8,855 nucleotides of DNA from CAKOSP01 sp964404455 (GCA_964404455.1 CAYOJY010000037.1:1-8855), one strand, 5' to 3'. Numbered from the stretch's first letter, positions 1 to 6,232 are shown. Translations and numbers: made by a program. Notes: generated by a model from the sequence alone, not told the origin.

Positions 1-1
1 A

Positions 2-217
2 ATGCAAATAAGATATTTGCTGGGTTTTGTTATAATAGGCTCGCCGTCTAATTTCAATAGTACTAATGCAAATGAGTTCAATGTGAATTCGTCTGGTAAT
101 CTGAACAATAATAATGTGGATAATTCTAATGGCGTGCGTGCGGTAGTTTCTCTGTCATCTGATATCTATTCAGCAAGCGGAAATGGAACGTGGAATGAGC
201 CATATTTGATAAATTAA
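2..217 (+). CDS. C-terminal fragment of a surface-type protein (DUF6273-like end)
   Basis: This is the 3' end of a gene that enters from the left edge. The frame is open to the first base, so the ATG at base 2 is probably internal. About 71 residues are visible. They are rich in Asn and Ser (a NSSGNLNNNN stretch near residues 28-38) and then read GVRAVVSLSSD, SGNGTW and PYLIN. This resembles the end of DUF6273-like or related extracellular domains in gut Firmicutes, which finish with Gly-Val-Arg-Pro-x-x-Ser-Leu followed by a Ser-Gly-Asp-Gly-Thr turn and Pro-Tyr. The family call is from memory of that pattern, not a search. Codon use (CTG, TCG, GCG, CGT) is richer in G+C than in all genes to the right. 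Function is unknown; a secreted or surface-displayed protein is likely. Confidence 0.55.
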   Translation: MQIRYLLGFVIIGSPSNFNSTNANEFNVNSSGNLNNNNVDNSNGVRAVVSLSSDIYSASGNGTWNEPYLIN

Positions 218-254
218 TATCGAGAGAAAAAGCCCTGTCGTCAATCTGAATATA

Positions 255-279
255 TGCGCCGATGCCCTGCCTCGGCGCA
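255..279. terminator. GC-rich hairpin between convergent genes
   Basis: TGCGCCGA (255-262) and TCGGCGCA (272-279) form a perfect 8-bp stem with a 9-base loop. It lies between the plus-strand fragment ending at 217 and the minus-strand GGDEF gene ending at 305, where a shared terminator would be expected. Neither strand has a clean T-run directly after the stem, so it is not a canonical intrinsic terminator. It may still be a weak bidirectional terminator or an RNA 3'-end structure. Confidence 0.4.
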
Positions 280-304
280 GTCGAAAAATTAAGAGCCGTT
301 TTTA

Positions 305-1066
305 TTATGCTACATTTTTTATACTATCATTTCTTTTAACATCTGGCTCTGTTGTGATTTGATTTTTCCCGTATTCTTTACTTAAATATAATAATTCATC
401 AGCTCTTTTCAAATTTTGTAAATAATTTTTTTGAAAATCATAATTAATCATTCCTACTGAAATCGTGGGAAAAATATATTTATCAATGGAATTTATATAA
501 ATTCCATCTTTAATTTTATTGGAAATATCCTCAAATCGTTTAAGAGCTACATTTTCTTCAATATCGAGCATAGCTATAACAAATTCGTCTCCACCCCAAC
601 GACCTACTAAATCGCCCACTTTGATGTTATGGGATAAAATATTAGCAATATTCTCTAGAACTTTATCGCCAATATGATGACCATAAGAATCATTGATATT
701 TTTAAAATCATCAATATCAATTATAGCAAAAATAAACTGAGTTTGACTTTTTATTATGTGACTAACTTTAATTTCAAACATATTTCTATTTAAAATTTTA
801 GTTAAATAATCTTTAGATAAATTTATAAAAACTTCATTAATATTTTTATAAAACAAAAAATAATACACTTTATCTCGAACTTTAAATTTTTTGAGATATT
901 GGGCATAATAATTATCATCGTAAAAAACTACATCATTTTGCATTTTTTTATTTTCATAAAAATTTTCAGGAATATTAGATTTTAATAATACACCAGCATC
1001 ATCATATACTTCATAATAATCACCAAAAGAGTGTAGCATCTCTAATAATATATTTTGATTTAGCAT
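305..1066 (-). CDS. GGDEF-domain diguanylate cyclase
   Basis: A predicted enzyme of 253 residues that makes cyclic di-GMP from two GTP. Residues 1-80 form a small N-terminal region, possibly a PAS-like sensor, with no obvious membrane segment. The GGDEF domain spans about 85-237. It opens with DYLTKILNRNMF (86-97), has the metal-binding segment IDIDDFKNIND (116-126, D117 the likely ligand) and YGHHIGD (128-134), an intact RWGGDEF signature (GGDEF at 158-162) and ends with the usual ADELLYLSKEYGKN (222-235). The catalytic motif is intact, so activity is likely. The inhibitory I-site RxxD is KVGD (149-152), so product inhibition may be weakened. The start is supported by GAGGT just upstream on the minus strand (about 1071-1075), four bases from the ATG. 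The gene diverges from the DUF3267 gene and appears monocistronic. Confidence 0.92.
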   Translation of the reverse strand: MLNQNILLEMLHSFGDYYEVYDDAGVLLKSNIPENFYENKKMQNDVVFYDDNYYAQYLKKFKVRDKVYYFLFYKNINEVFINLSKDYLTKILNRNMFEIKVSHIIKSQTQFIFAIIDIDDFKNINDSYGHHIGDKVLENIANILSHNIKVGDLVGRWGGDEFVIAMLDIEENVALKRFEDISNKIKDGIYINSIDKYIFPTISVGMINYDFQKNYLQNLKRADELLYLSKEYGKNQITTEPDVKRNDSIKNVA

Positions 1067-1118
1067 TCTTACCTCGTTTCTTTTGTACTGCTCTTAATAT
1101 ATTATTTCTTATTAATAA

Positions 1119-1147
1119 ATTATAATTTATATTTCTGTATAAATCAA
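1119..1147 (-). promoter_or_regulatory. Sigma-A-type promoter of the GGDEF gene
   Basis: On the minus strand a -35 box TTGATT (1147-1142) is followed by a 17-base spacer and a perfect -10 box TATAAT (1124-1119). The predicted start near 1112 gives a leader of about 45 bases carrying the GAGGT ribosome binding site. Confidence 0.6.
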
Positions 1148-1198
1148 CTAAATAATTAAAAAATTCTTAATGTTAGTTTTTACCATTTTTTAAATATA

Positions 1199-1233
1199 TT
1201 GAAAATTGCTTTATATTCTGTTATCTTTATAAT
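1199..1233 (+). promoter_or_regulatory. Candidate promoter(s) abutting the DUF3267 start codon
   Basis: Two overlapping possibilities are visible. TTGAAA (1199-1204), 17 bases, TATCTT (1222-1227) would start RNA at about 1234, exactly at the ATG. TTGCTT (1206-1211), 16 bases, TATAAT (1228-1233) would start it near 1240, inside the gene. No Shine-Dalgarno sequence is present. The first pair would give a leaderless mRNA. Confidence 0.4.
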
Positions 1234-1905
1234 ATGAAGAAAAAATCAAAAAAGCAATATTTTATATACAATTTGGACAAAAAAAGTGTAAATTTAGCCT
1301 TTTTAATCTCTTTTTGCATTTTTTTAATAATTAATTTTAAACATTTTACATTTCTTTTTACCTTAAAAAATTTTTTGATTTTTATTGCTTGTAATTTTAT
1401 ATTTTTAATAATGCATGAATTTCTTCATTTTTTAGGTTATATTCTTGGCGGAGCCGATAAAAATAAAATAAAATTTGGAATTAAAATAGAAAAAGGTTTA
1501 ACTTATGCAATATGTCAGGATAAATTAAGTAAGAAAAGTGCCATCAGAGCCTTATTACTCCCTTTTATAGTTTTAGGTTTTATGGGATATATTATTGGTA
1601 TTATATCTAATAATTCTTTATTAATACTTTTATCAATTTTTACCATGATTGGCGGAGTAGGCGATATAATATTAGCGTTATTTTTAAAGAAATTACCGGC
1701 TTCTATTCAATACCAAGAAAGAGATAATCCCTTGGAATTTTTAATAATAGATAATCATAATAAAATTTATTATGGCTTTGGAATTGAATTTAAAGAAAAA
1801 ATAAATAATATTAAAATAAATACAAATAAACTTGAAATTAGCAATTTTTCCAAAATCATATTAAGTATATTTATTATATTAGGATTTCTATATATTATTA
1901 AATAA
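1234..1905 (+). CDS. DUF3267-family putative membrane zinc metallopeptidase
   Basis: An integral membrane protein of 223 residues resembling DUF3267 (putative zincin peptidase). Hydrophobic segments lie at about 18-36, 42-60, 106-124, 128-150 and 207-222. HEFLH (61-65), at the end of the second segment, is an HExxH zinc-binding motif with the general-base Glu. GGVGDI (140-145) supplies an Asp (D144) where a third metal ligand would be expected, as in site-2-protease-like enzymes. The residues for activity are therefore present, but the substrate is unknown. The region 150-200 is hydrophilic, and the N-terminus is very basic (MKKKSKK), suggesting a cytoplasmic N-end. The ATG has no ribosome binding site and directly follows a TATAAT, so the mRNA may be leaderless. 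No in-frame ATG follows nearby. No clear terminator follows, only AT-only inverted repeats. Confidence 0.8.
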   Translation: MKKKSKKQYFIYNLDKKSVNLAFLISFCIFLIINFKHFTFLFTLKNFLIFIACNFIFLIMHEFLHFLGYILGGADKNKIKFGIKIEKGLTYAICQDKLSKKSAIRALLLPFIVLGFMGYIIGIISNNSLLILLSIFTMIGGVGDIILALFLKKLPASIQYQERDNPLEFLIIDNHNKIYYGFGIEFKEKINNIKINTNKLEISNFSKIILSIFIILGFLYIIK

Positions 1906-1945
1906 GTATAAAACCTTAAAAATTTTAATTTTAAAAATGATGAAA

Positions 1946-1975
1946 TTGACAAAATAACCGTTATCATGCTATAAT
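1946..1975 (+). promoter_or_regulatory. Perfect-consensus extended -10 promoter of the Clp-like gene
   Basis: TTGACA (1946-1951) and TATAAT (1970-1975) both match consensus exactly and are 18 bases apart. TG at 1967-1968 makes an extended -10. It is the best promoter in the window. Transcription should start near 1982. No CIRCE element or CtsR-type heptad repeat is seen, so heat-shock control of the usual Firmicute kind is not supported. Confidence 0.75.
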
Positions 1976-1986
1976 TAACTCCATCA

Positions 1987-2055
1987 ATGGGGGTTGATTA
2001 TATTTTGAATATTTCAATCTTAATTGGATTATTTTTTAATTTAAGGAGAAATTAA
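1987..2055 (+). CDS. Possible 22-residue leader peptide
   Basis: A short frame starts with ATG about five bases after the predicted transcription start. It encodes a hydrophobic peptide (MGVDYILN, then ISILIGLFFNL) ending in RRN. Its stop (2053-2055) is three bases before the ATG of the Clp-like gene, and it covers that gene's AAGGAG ribosome binding site (2043-2048). It has no ribosome binding site of its own, so translation would have to be near-leaderless. The position would suit translational coupling. An ORF this short can arise by chance, so this is only a candidate. Confidence 0.18.
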   Translation: MGVDYILNISILIGLFFNLRRN

Positions 2056-2058
2056 GTT

Positions 2059-2085
2059 ATGAATTATGAAATTATGAATTATGAA
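2059..2085 (+). repeat. 12-bp direct repeat at the start of the Clp-like gene
   Basis: ATGAATTATGAA occurs at 2059-2070 and again at 2074-2085, three bases apart. The protein therefore begins MNYE-I-MNYE. Both copies offer in-frame ATGs. The first is 10 bases from AAGGAG and the second (2074) is 25 bases away, so the first is preferred. It looks like a small in-frame tandem duplication. Confidence 0.6.
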
Positions 2086-2874
2086 GACTTTATTACAGAA
2101 ATACCCGAAGAAACAAAGGCTCTAATTTTAAAAACCATCGATATTTATTCAGCTATAGAAAACCAAGAATTGGTATGTAATGCCTATAATTTAACTGGGC
2201 CTATTATGAAAAAGGCTTTAAATAAAACTGATAAAAAGTGTGTATCATTATTTTTAGCTAGTTTATTAAATGACGGTGACATTGCCGAAAAAATGAATGA
2301 ATGCGATGTGACTGCGGCTGGCGTAATAAGCTATTTAATGAATCATGACAAATTTAAAGCAAAAATATTTAGTAACAGGATTTTCCAAAATTATAAAAAA
2401 GATTTGGTGTTGCCATATTTAAAAGAACTTTTTAACTTTAAGATTGGTAACAAAGATCTAAAAAAATTAACAGATAAAGATTATAAAAAGTATTTTGAAG
2501 AAGAATTTAAGTTATTATTAAAAAATTTAAAAGAGGAAAAAGAAATCGCTTATGGTACTTTATCAAACGATATGTTTTTTGCTGAAATTATCATTTATAA
2601 TTTAGCCTTTGGAGATATTTGTGGATCAAATGTAATTAAATGGTTATATAATTATAATCACTGGCATGATGATTTCTCGGGAATTTATTATCATTCTTCT
2701 TATGAAATGATAAAAAATTTGATGGAAAAAAAACTTAAAGATGTTGGAAAAACTAAAAAAGAATACACAAATCCTTTTCAAAATATAAATTTATCATTCT
2801 TAGAAAAAGAAATTGATTCAACAAATGATATATTAAAAAAATATGGAGAATTTTTAACCGAAAAAAATATTTAA
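2059..2874 (+). CDS. ClpC-like N-terminal domain part (0-frame product of a split AAA+ gene)
   Basis: A protein of 271 residues with a good ribosome binding site (AAGGAG, 2043-2048) and the strongest promoter in the window. It is mostly alpha-helical by appearance and has no membrane segment. Residues 63-93 (SLFLASLLNDGDIAEKM and following) resemble one repeat of the Clp N domain that binds adaptors or substrates; 165-197 may be a second. The end, ILKKYGEFLTEK (258-269), matches the helix linking the N domain to D1 in ClpC/ClpB. The expected continuation (NPAIGR, then Walker A) follows at once but in the -1 frame. The stop at 2872 therefore cuts a Clp-type protein between its N domain and ATPase. 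The piece may be a stable short isoform, or the 5' half of a gene joined by frameshifting or broken by an indel. The Clp N assignment is by pattern and moderate. Confidence 0.72.
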   Translation: MNYEIMNYEDFITEIPEETKALILKTIDIYSAIENQELVCNAYNLTGPIMKKALNKTDKKCVSLFLASLLNDGDIAEKMNECDVTAAGVISYLMNHDKFKAKIFSNRIFQNYKKDLVLPYLKELFNFKIGNKDLKKLTDKDYKKYFEEEFKLLLKNLKEEKEIAYGTLSNDMFFAEIIIYNLAFGDICGSNVIKWLYNYNHWHDDFSGIYYHSSYEMIKNLMEKKLKDVGKTKKEYTNPFQNINLSFLEKEIDSTNDILKKYGEFLTEKNI

Positions 2875-2891
2875 CTAATCCCGCGATTGGT
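2845..2891 (+). promoter_or_regulatory. Candidate programmed -1 ribosomal frameshift signal
   Basis: The 0 frame reads GAA AAA AAT ATT TAA. The heptamer A AAA AAT (2862-2868) fits X XXY YYZ, so Lys and Asn tRNAs could slip back one base. After five spacer bases (2869-2873), ACTAATC (2874-2880) pairs with GATTGGT (2885-2891) around the loop CCGC: seven pairs, one a T-G wobble. An SD-like GGAG (2845-2848) lies 13 bases before the heptamer, as SD elements do in bacterial -1 sites such as E. coli dnaX. Slippage gives LTEKN then YLTNPAIGR, which restores the Clp family sequence. One extra A, by transcript slippage or in the true genome, would also join the frames. Confidence 0.55.
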
Positions 2892-2915
2892 CGTGAACTA
2901 GAGCTGGAAAATTTA

Positions 2916-3758
2916 ATGTTATCGTTGCTTACTCCAGAAAAATCCCCTATGTTAATAGGTGAATCTGGTGTTGGAAAAACAGCTATTGTTGAAGGATTAG
3001 CATATTTAATAAAAAATAAACAAGTTCCTAAAATATTACAAAATGTTAAAATAATTAAAATAAATACAGCAACAATTTTAAGTAATTCCATATACCGGGG
3101 GATGTTTGAGCAAAGAGTAGAAAATATTATTCAAGAATTAATAAAAAAACCAGATTTAATATTATTTATTGATGAAATTCATACAGTTATTAGCGCCGGC
3201 AGTAGCTCGAGTCAAGACCTAGATTTTGCTAATATTTTAAAACCATATTTAGACCGTGGTCAAATAAAGATGATAGGCGCGACCACCAAAGAAGAATATG
3301 AAAAATATATTATGAAAGATGCTGCATTTAAAAGAAGATTTGAAAGCGTTAATATATTAGAGCCTAGTGAATTAATTATTAAACAAATACTTAAAGGAAG
3401 TATACCTAAAATAGAACAGGCAACTAAAGTTAATTTTGATTTTAGCGCTGAAGATGAAACAAGGATATTTGAATATATTATAAATTGTACTAATAAAAAA
3501 CATAGGGTTTACAACGATAAAGTTTATAATCCCGATTTATCTTTAACGATATTAAAAAAATCATTTGCTTTTGCAGCCTTGTATGGATTGAATAATGTGC
3601 GAATTCAACATATAGCCGAGGCGATTAAAACTTGTGAAAAAATAAATGAAAGTACGCGTAATAGACAAGCAAATGAATTGATGGCTATTTTTAACCGGGA
3701 TCAAGAAATATCAGAATCATCTTGTAGAATCATTCCCTTTCCCACTAAAATAAAATAG
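2916..3758 (+). CDS. ClpA/B/C D1-type AAA+ ATPase part (-1 frame of the split gene)
   Basis: From ATG 2916 this is 280 residues, but Clp homology begins upstream in the same frame at about 2874 with TNPAIGRELELE, whose IGR box contacts the nucleotide. The ATG is thus inside the ATPase fold, lacks a convincing ribosome binding site, and is unlikely to be the real start. Visible motifs counted from that ATG: Walker A GESGVGKT (15-22), pore-loop type IYRGMFEQR (59-67), Walker B LILFIDE (81-87), sensor-1 region IGATT (120-124), arginine finger FKRRF (138-142), and a small helical lid with NPDLSLTIL (205-213) where ClpC has LPDKAIDLI. The chain then ends with a short tail. There is no second AAA+ domain and no ClpP-binding loop, so partnership with ClpP is not supported. 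A role as an unfoldase or remodelling ATPase is inferred. A terminator follows at once. Confidence 0.85.
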   Translation: MLSLLTPEKSPMLIGESGVGKTAIVEGLAYLIKNKQVPKILQNVKIIKINTATILSNSIYRGMFEQRVENIIQELIKKPDLILFIDEIHTVISAGSSSSQDLDFANILKPYLDRGQIKMIGATTKEEYEKYIMKDAAFKRRFESVNILEPSELIIKQILKGSIPKIEQATKVNFDFSAEDETRIFEYIINCTNKKHRVYNDKVYNPDLSLTILKKSFAFAALYGLNNVRIQHIAEAIKTCEKINESTRNRQANELMAIFNRDQEISESSCRIIPFPTKIK

Positions 3759-3761
3759 CAA

Positions 3762-3795
3762 AAAAACCTGGTTTCCAAAAATGAACTGGGTTTTT
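3762..3795 (+). terminator. Intrinsic terminator of the Clp-like unit
   Basis: AAAAACCTGGTT (3762-3773) pairs with AACTGGGTTTTT (3784-3795) over 12 positions, two of them G-T wobbles, with a 10-base loop. The 3' arm ends in five Ts. It begins four bases after the TAG of the AAA+ gene, and the downstream operon has its own promoter. Confidence 0.75.
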
Positions 3796-3846
3796 ATATG
3801 AATAAACTAAATTTAATTTGTAAGGAATTAATCCAGATAAAAAAAA

Positions 3847-3875
3847 TTGATTTTAAGCATACATTTTAGTATAAT
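3847..3875 (+). promoter_or_regulatory. Promoter of the phospholipid / undecaprenyl-phosphate operon
   Basis: TTGATT (3847-3852), a 17-base spacer and a perfect TATAAT (3870-3875). The predicted start near 3882 leaves a very short leader of about 12 bases containing the AAGAGGT ribosome binding site (3884-3890). No other strong promoter is seen until after uppP, which supports a single five-gene transcript. Confidence 0.7.
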
Positions 3876-3894
3876 TTAAATACAAGAGGTAAAG

Positions 3895-4479
3895 ATGGCA
3901 AAAAAAATTTTATATATACTACTGAAAAATGGAGCGAAAATTATAATGTTTTTTTATAAACCGATTATTGTTGGGAAAGAAAATATTCCTAAAAAAGGCA
4001 AAATTTTATTTGCGGGAAATCATACTAATAATTTAGATGGAATCTTATTATTTGGGGTTATTCCTAGACAAATTTATTATTTAGCCAAAAACAGCTTATT
4101 TAAAGGCTTTTTAAAACCTATTATGAAAGGTTTAGATCTTATTCCTGTAAATAGGGGACAAAGAGATGAACAAAGTAAAAAAATAGCTATAAATTATTTG
4201 GAAAAGAATAAAGCCGTTGTAATTTTCCCTGAAGGAACGATTAATCGAACTGAAAAAATAATAATGCCATTTAAGTATGGAGCTGTTTCAATAGCAAATA
4301 AAGCAGAATCGCAAATTATTCCTTTTGCAATTGTTAATGAATATAAATTTTTAAAAAGAAGTGTTAAAATAATATTTGGTAAAGCATATAAAGTAACAGC
4401 GGATTTAAAAAAAGAAAATGCCGAATTAATGCAAAAAGTAACTAATTTAATGAAAGAAGGTAAAAAAGATGTTAAATAA
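3895..4479 (+). CDS. PlsC-like 1-acylglycerol-3-phosphate O-acyltransferase (paralogue 1)
   Basis: A protein of 194 residues of the PlsC/LPLAT family, which moves an acyl group from acyl-CoA or acyl-ACP to a lysophospholipid at the inner membrane face. All four family motifs are visible: NHTNNLD (42-48, the HX4D catalytic pair H43/D48), IPVNRG (83-88), FPEGT (111-115) and IIPF (141-144). The length is short but usual for compact bacterial PlsC. The N-terminal helix (5-25) is amphipathic to hydrophobic, as expected for a peripheral membrane enzyme. The start is set by AAGAGGT four bases upstream. It is the first gene of the operon and overlaps the acyl synthetase by 11 bases. Lysophosphatidate acyltransferase is the default role, but the exact acceptor cannot be told from sequence, particularly with a second paralogue two genes down. 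Confidence 0.88.
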   Translation: MAKKILYILLKNGAKIIMFFYKPIIVGKENIPKKGKILFAGNHTNNLDGILLFGVIPRQIYYLAKNSLFKGFLKPIMKGLDLIPVNRGQRDEQSKKIAINYLEKNKAVVIFPEGTINRTEKIIMPFKYGAVSIANKAESQIIPFAIVNEYKFLKRSVKIIFGKAYKVTADLKKENAELMQKVTNLMKEGKKDVK

Positions 4480-6232
4480 TATAATATTATTTTTAAAAGA
4501 CATAAAATTACAAATTGAAAAATATTTAAGTAAGGACTCAGGAGAAGAACATCCTTGGTATGATTTATACGAAAATGCGCCAAAACATCTGGATTATCCA
4601 TACAAAACAATGTATGAATTAATTTTAGAACAAGCTAAAAAACACAGTAACGAAAAAGCTTATAATTATTTTGGTAAAAAATGTAATTATAAAACTTTTA
4701 ATGAGCAAATTATTAATGCGGCAAAAGGACTTCGAATGATAGGGGTAAAAAAAGATGATAAAGTTACTATTTGTATGGCTAATACCCCAGATGCCATAAT
4801 CATGTTTTACGCGGTTAATATGGTCGGAGCGATTGCTAATATGGTACACCCTCTAGCCAGTGAAGAAGAAACCAGACTTTATTTAACTAAAAGTGGAAGT
4901 AAATATGTTCATTGTTTAGACTTGGTATATAAAAAATTTTCTAATTTAGATAAAGATTTGAATTTAAAGAAAATAATCATCTCTAAAATAAGTAGCAAAA
5001 TGCCCCCTCACCTTAATATTTTATATAAAATAACTAAATCACCACCATCTATCCCATATTCAGATAAAGTAATAAGTTTTAAAAATTTAAACAACTTAGG
5101 TGAGGAATACCCTTTATCACCTAAAGTTAATGTTAGGGCTAAAGATGATGCAGTTATTATTTATAGTGGTGGTACAACTGGCGATCCCAAAGGGGTTGTG
5201 TTAACTAATATGAATATTAATGCTATGGCTTTACAATGTTATAAAATGGCTTATCCAATTAATCAAGGAGACTCTGCTTTAGCTACATTACCTATATTTC
5301 ATAGTTTTGGATTAGGGGTTTTAATCCATACTTTATTTATTCATGGCATAAGTATAGTTTTAGTTCCGGGATTTAATGCAAAAGATTTTGGAAAATTAAT
5401 TCAAAAATATAAACCGCAAATGATTGTTGGTGTTCCTACAATGTTTGAAGCTTTAATCAATTCAAAAATTAAATCTAAAAAATCTATGAAATCATTACAT
5501 ACTATCATATGTGGAGGAGATTTACTTAATTCAACATTAAGAGATAAAGTAGATATTTACTTAAAAGCTCATGGCTGCGAAGCTAAAATTAGAATGGGAT
5601 ATGGATTATCTGAGACCAGTGGAGCCTGTTCATTAACCCCAAGAAATTATTTTAAAGAAGGGGGAATTGGAATCCCTTTTCCTGATACTTTAATAAAAAT
5701 ATGTAAAATTGGAACTAGGGAAGAATTAGAAATTGAAGAAGTTGGCGAAATTTGCGTAAGTGGCCCATCGGTGATGAGTAGATATTTAAATGATATTAAA
5801 GAAACTAATAAAGTGTTAAAAAGACATAAAGATGGCAGAATTTGGCTTCATACTGGTGATATCGGTTATTTAAATAATCAAGGAATGTTATTTTTTAAAT
5901 CCCGCTTAAAAAGAATGATTGTATCTAATGGGTATAATATTTATCCTCAATATTTAGAAAAAATAATTATGGAACATCCGGCAATTGAAACATGTACTAT
6001 TATTGGGCTGCCGCATTCTTATCGACAAGCAGTTCCCAAAGCTTATATCGTTCTAAAAGAAAATTTTGAAGATACGGATATTATACGTAAAGAAATCGAA
6101 AAATTTTGTGAAAAAAGAATTAATAATTACGAATTACCCCATGAATATGAATATGTTAAATCATTACCAACCACATTATTAGGTAAGGTTGCTTTTACTA
6201 AATTAGGTGAAACAAATAATGAAAAGAATTAA
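4469..6232 (+). CDS. Long-chain fatty acid–CoA/ACP ligase (AMP-forming)
   Basis: An adenylate-forming enzyme of 587 residues that activates a fatty acid through an acyl-AMP and transfers it to CoA or ACP. Core motifs: P-loop YSGGTTGDPKG (232-242), GYGLSETSG (377-385), HTGDIG (461-466), hinge RLKRMIVSNGYNIYP (479-493) and the C-terminal catalytic Lys in LLGKVAF (K573). A roughly 45-residue N-terminal extension precedes the AMP-binding domain. The start overlaps the end of the first PlsC gene by 11 bases and has AGAAGG (4455-4460) eight bases upstream, so translation is likely coupled. The order acyltransferase then ligase mirrors the domain order of E. coli Aas, where both are one chain, suggesting that this pair uptakes or recycles free fatty acids into phospholipid. 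Whether CoA or ACP is the acceptor is not decided by sequence. Confidence 0.9.
   Translation: MLNNIILFLKDIKLQIEKYLSKDSGEEHPWYDLYENAPKHLDYPYKTMYELILEQAKKHSNEKAYNYFGKKCNYKTFNEQIINAAKGLRMIGVKKDDKVTICMANTPDAIIMFYAVNMVGAIANMVHPLASEEETRLYLTKSGSKYVHCLDLVYKKFSNLDKDLNLKKIIISKISSKMPPHLNILYKITKSPPSIPYSDKVISFKNLNNLGEEYPLSPKVNVRAKDDAVIIYSGGTTGDPKGVVLTNMNINAMALQCYKMAYPINQGDSALATLPIFHSFGLGVLIHTLFIHGISIVLVPGFNAKDFGKLIQKYKPQMIVGVPTMFEALINSKIKSKKSMKSLHTIICGGDLLNSTLRDKVDIYLKAHGCEAKIRMGYGLSETSGACSLTPRNYFKEGGIGIPFPDTLIKICKIGTREELEIEEVGEICVSGPSVMSRYLNDIKETNKVLKRHKDGRIWLHTGDIGYLNNQGMLFFKSRLKRMIVSNGYNIYPQYLEKIIMEHPAIETCTIIGLPHSYRQAVPKAYIVLKENFEDTDIIRKEIEKFCEKRINNYELPHEYEYVKSLPTTLLGKVAFTKLGETNNEKN
6205..6210 (+). promoter_or_regulatory. 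Ribosome binding site deciding the start of the second PlsC gene
   Basis: AGGTGA lies eight bases before ATG 6219. An alternative in-frame GTG at 6207 is inside this element and has no ribosome binding site of its own, so ATG 6219 is preferred over the four-residue-longer version. Confidence 0.6.

Noticed and set aside
1913..1939. AT-only inverted repeat after the DUF3267 gene, considered as a terminator
   Set aside because: The stem contains no G-C pair and is common in sequence of this composition.
2753..3091. Minus-strand frame opposite the Clp-like gene
   Set aside because: It is antisense to conserved AAA+ coding sequence, and its product is a hydrophobic translation without a recognisable family.
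3798..3869. A 23-codon frame starting MNKLNLICK between the terminator and the lipid operon promoter
   Set aside because: Its ATG is at the edge of the terminator, it has no ribosome binding site and it overlaps the -35 box of the next promoter.
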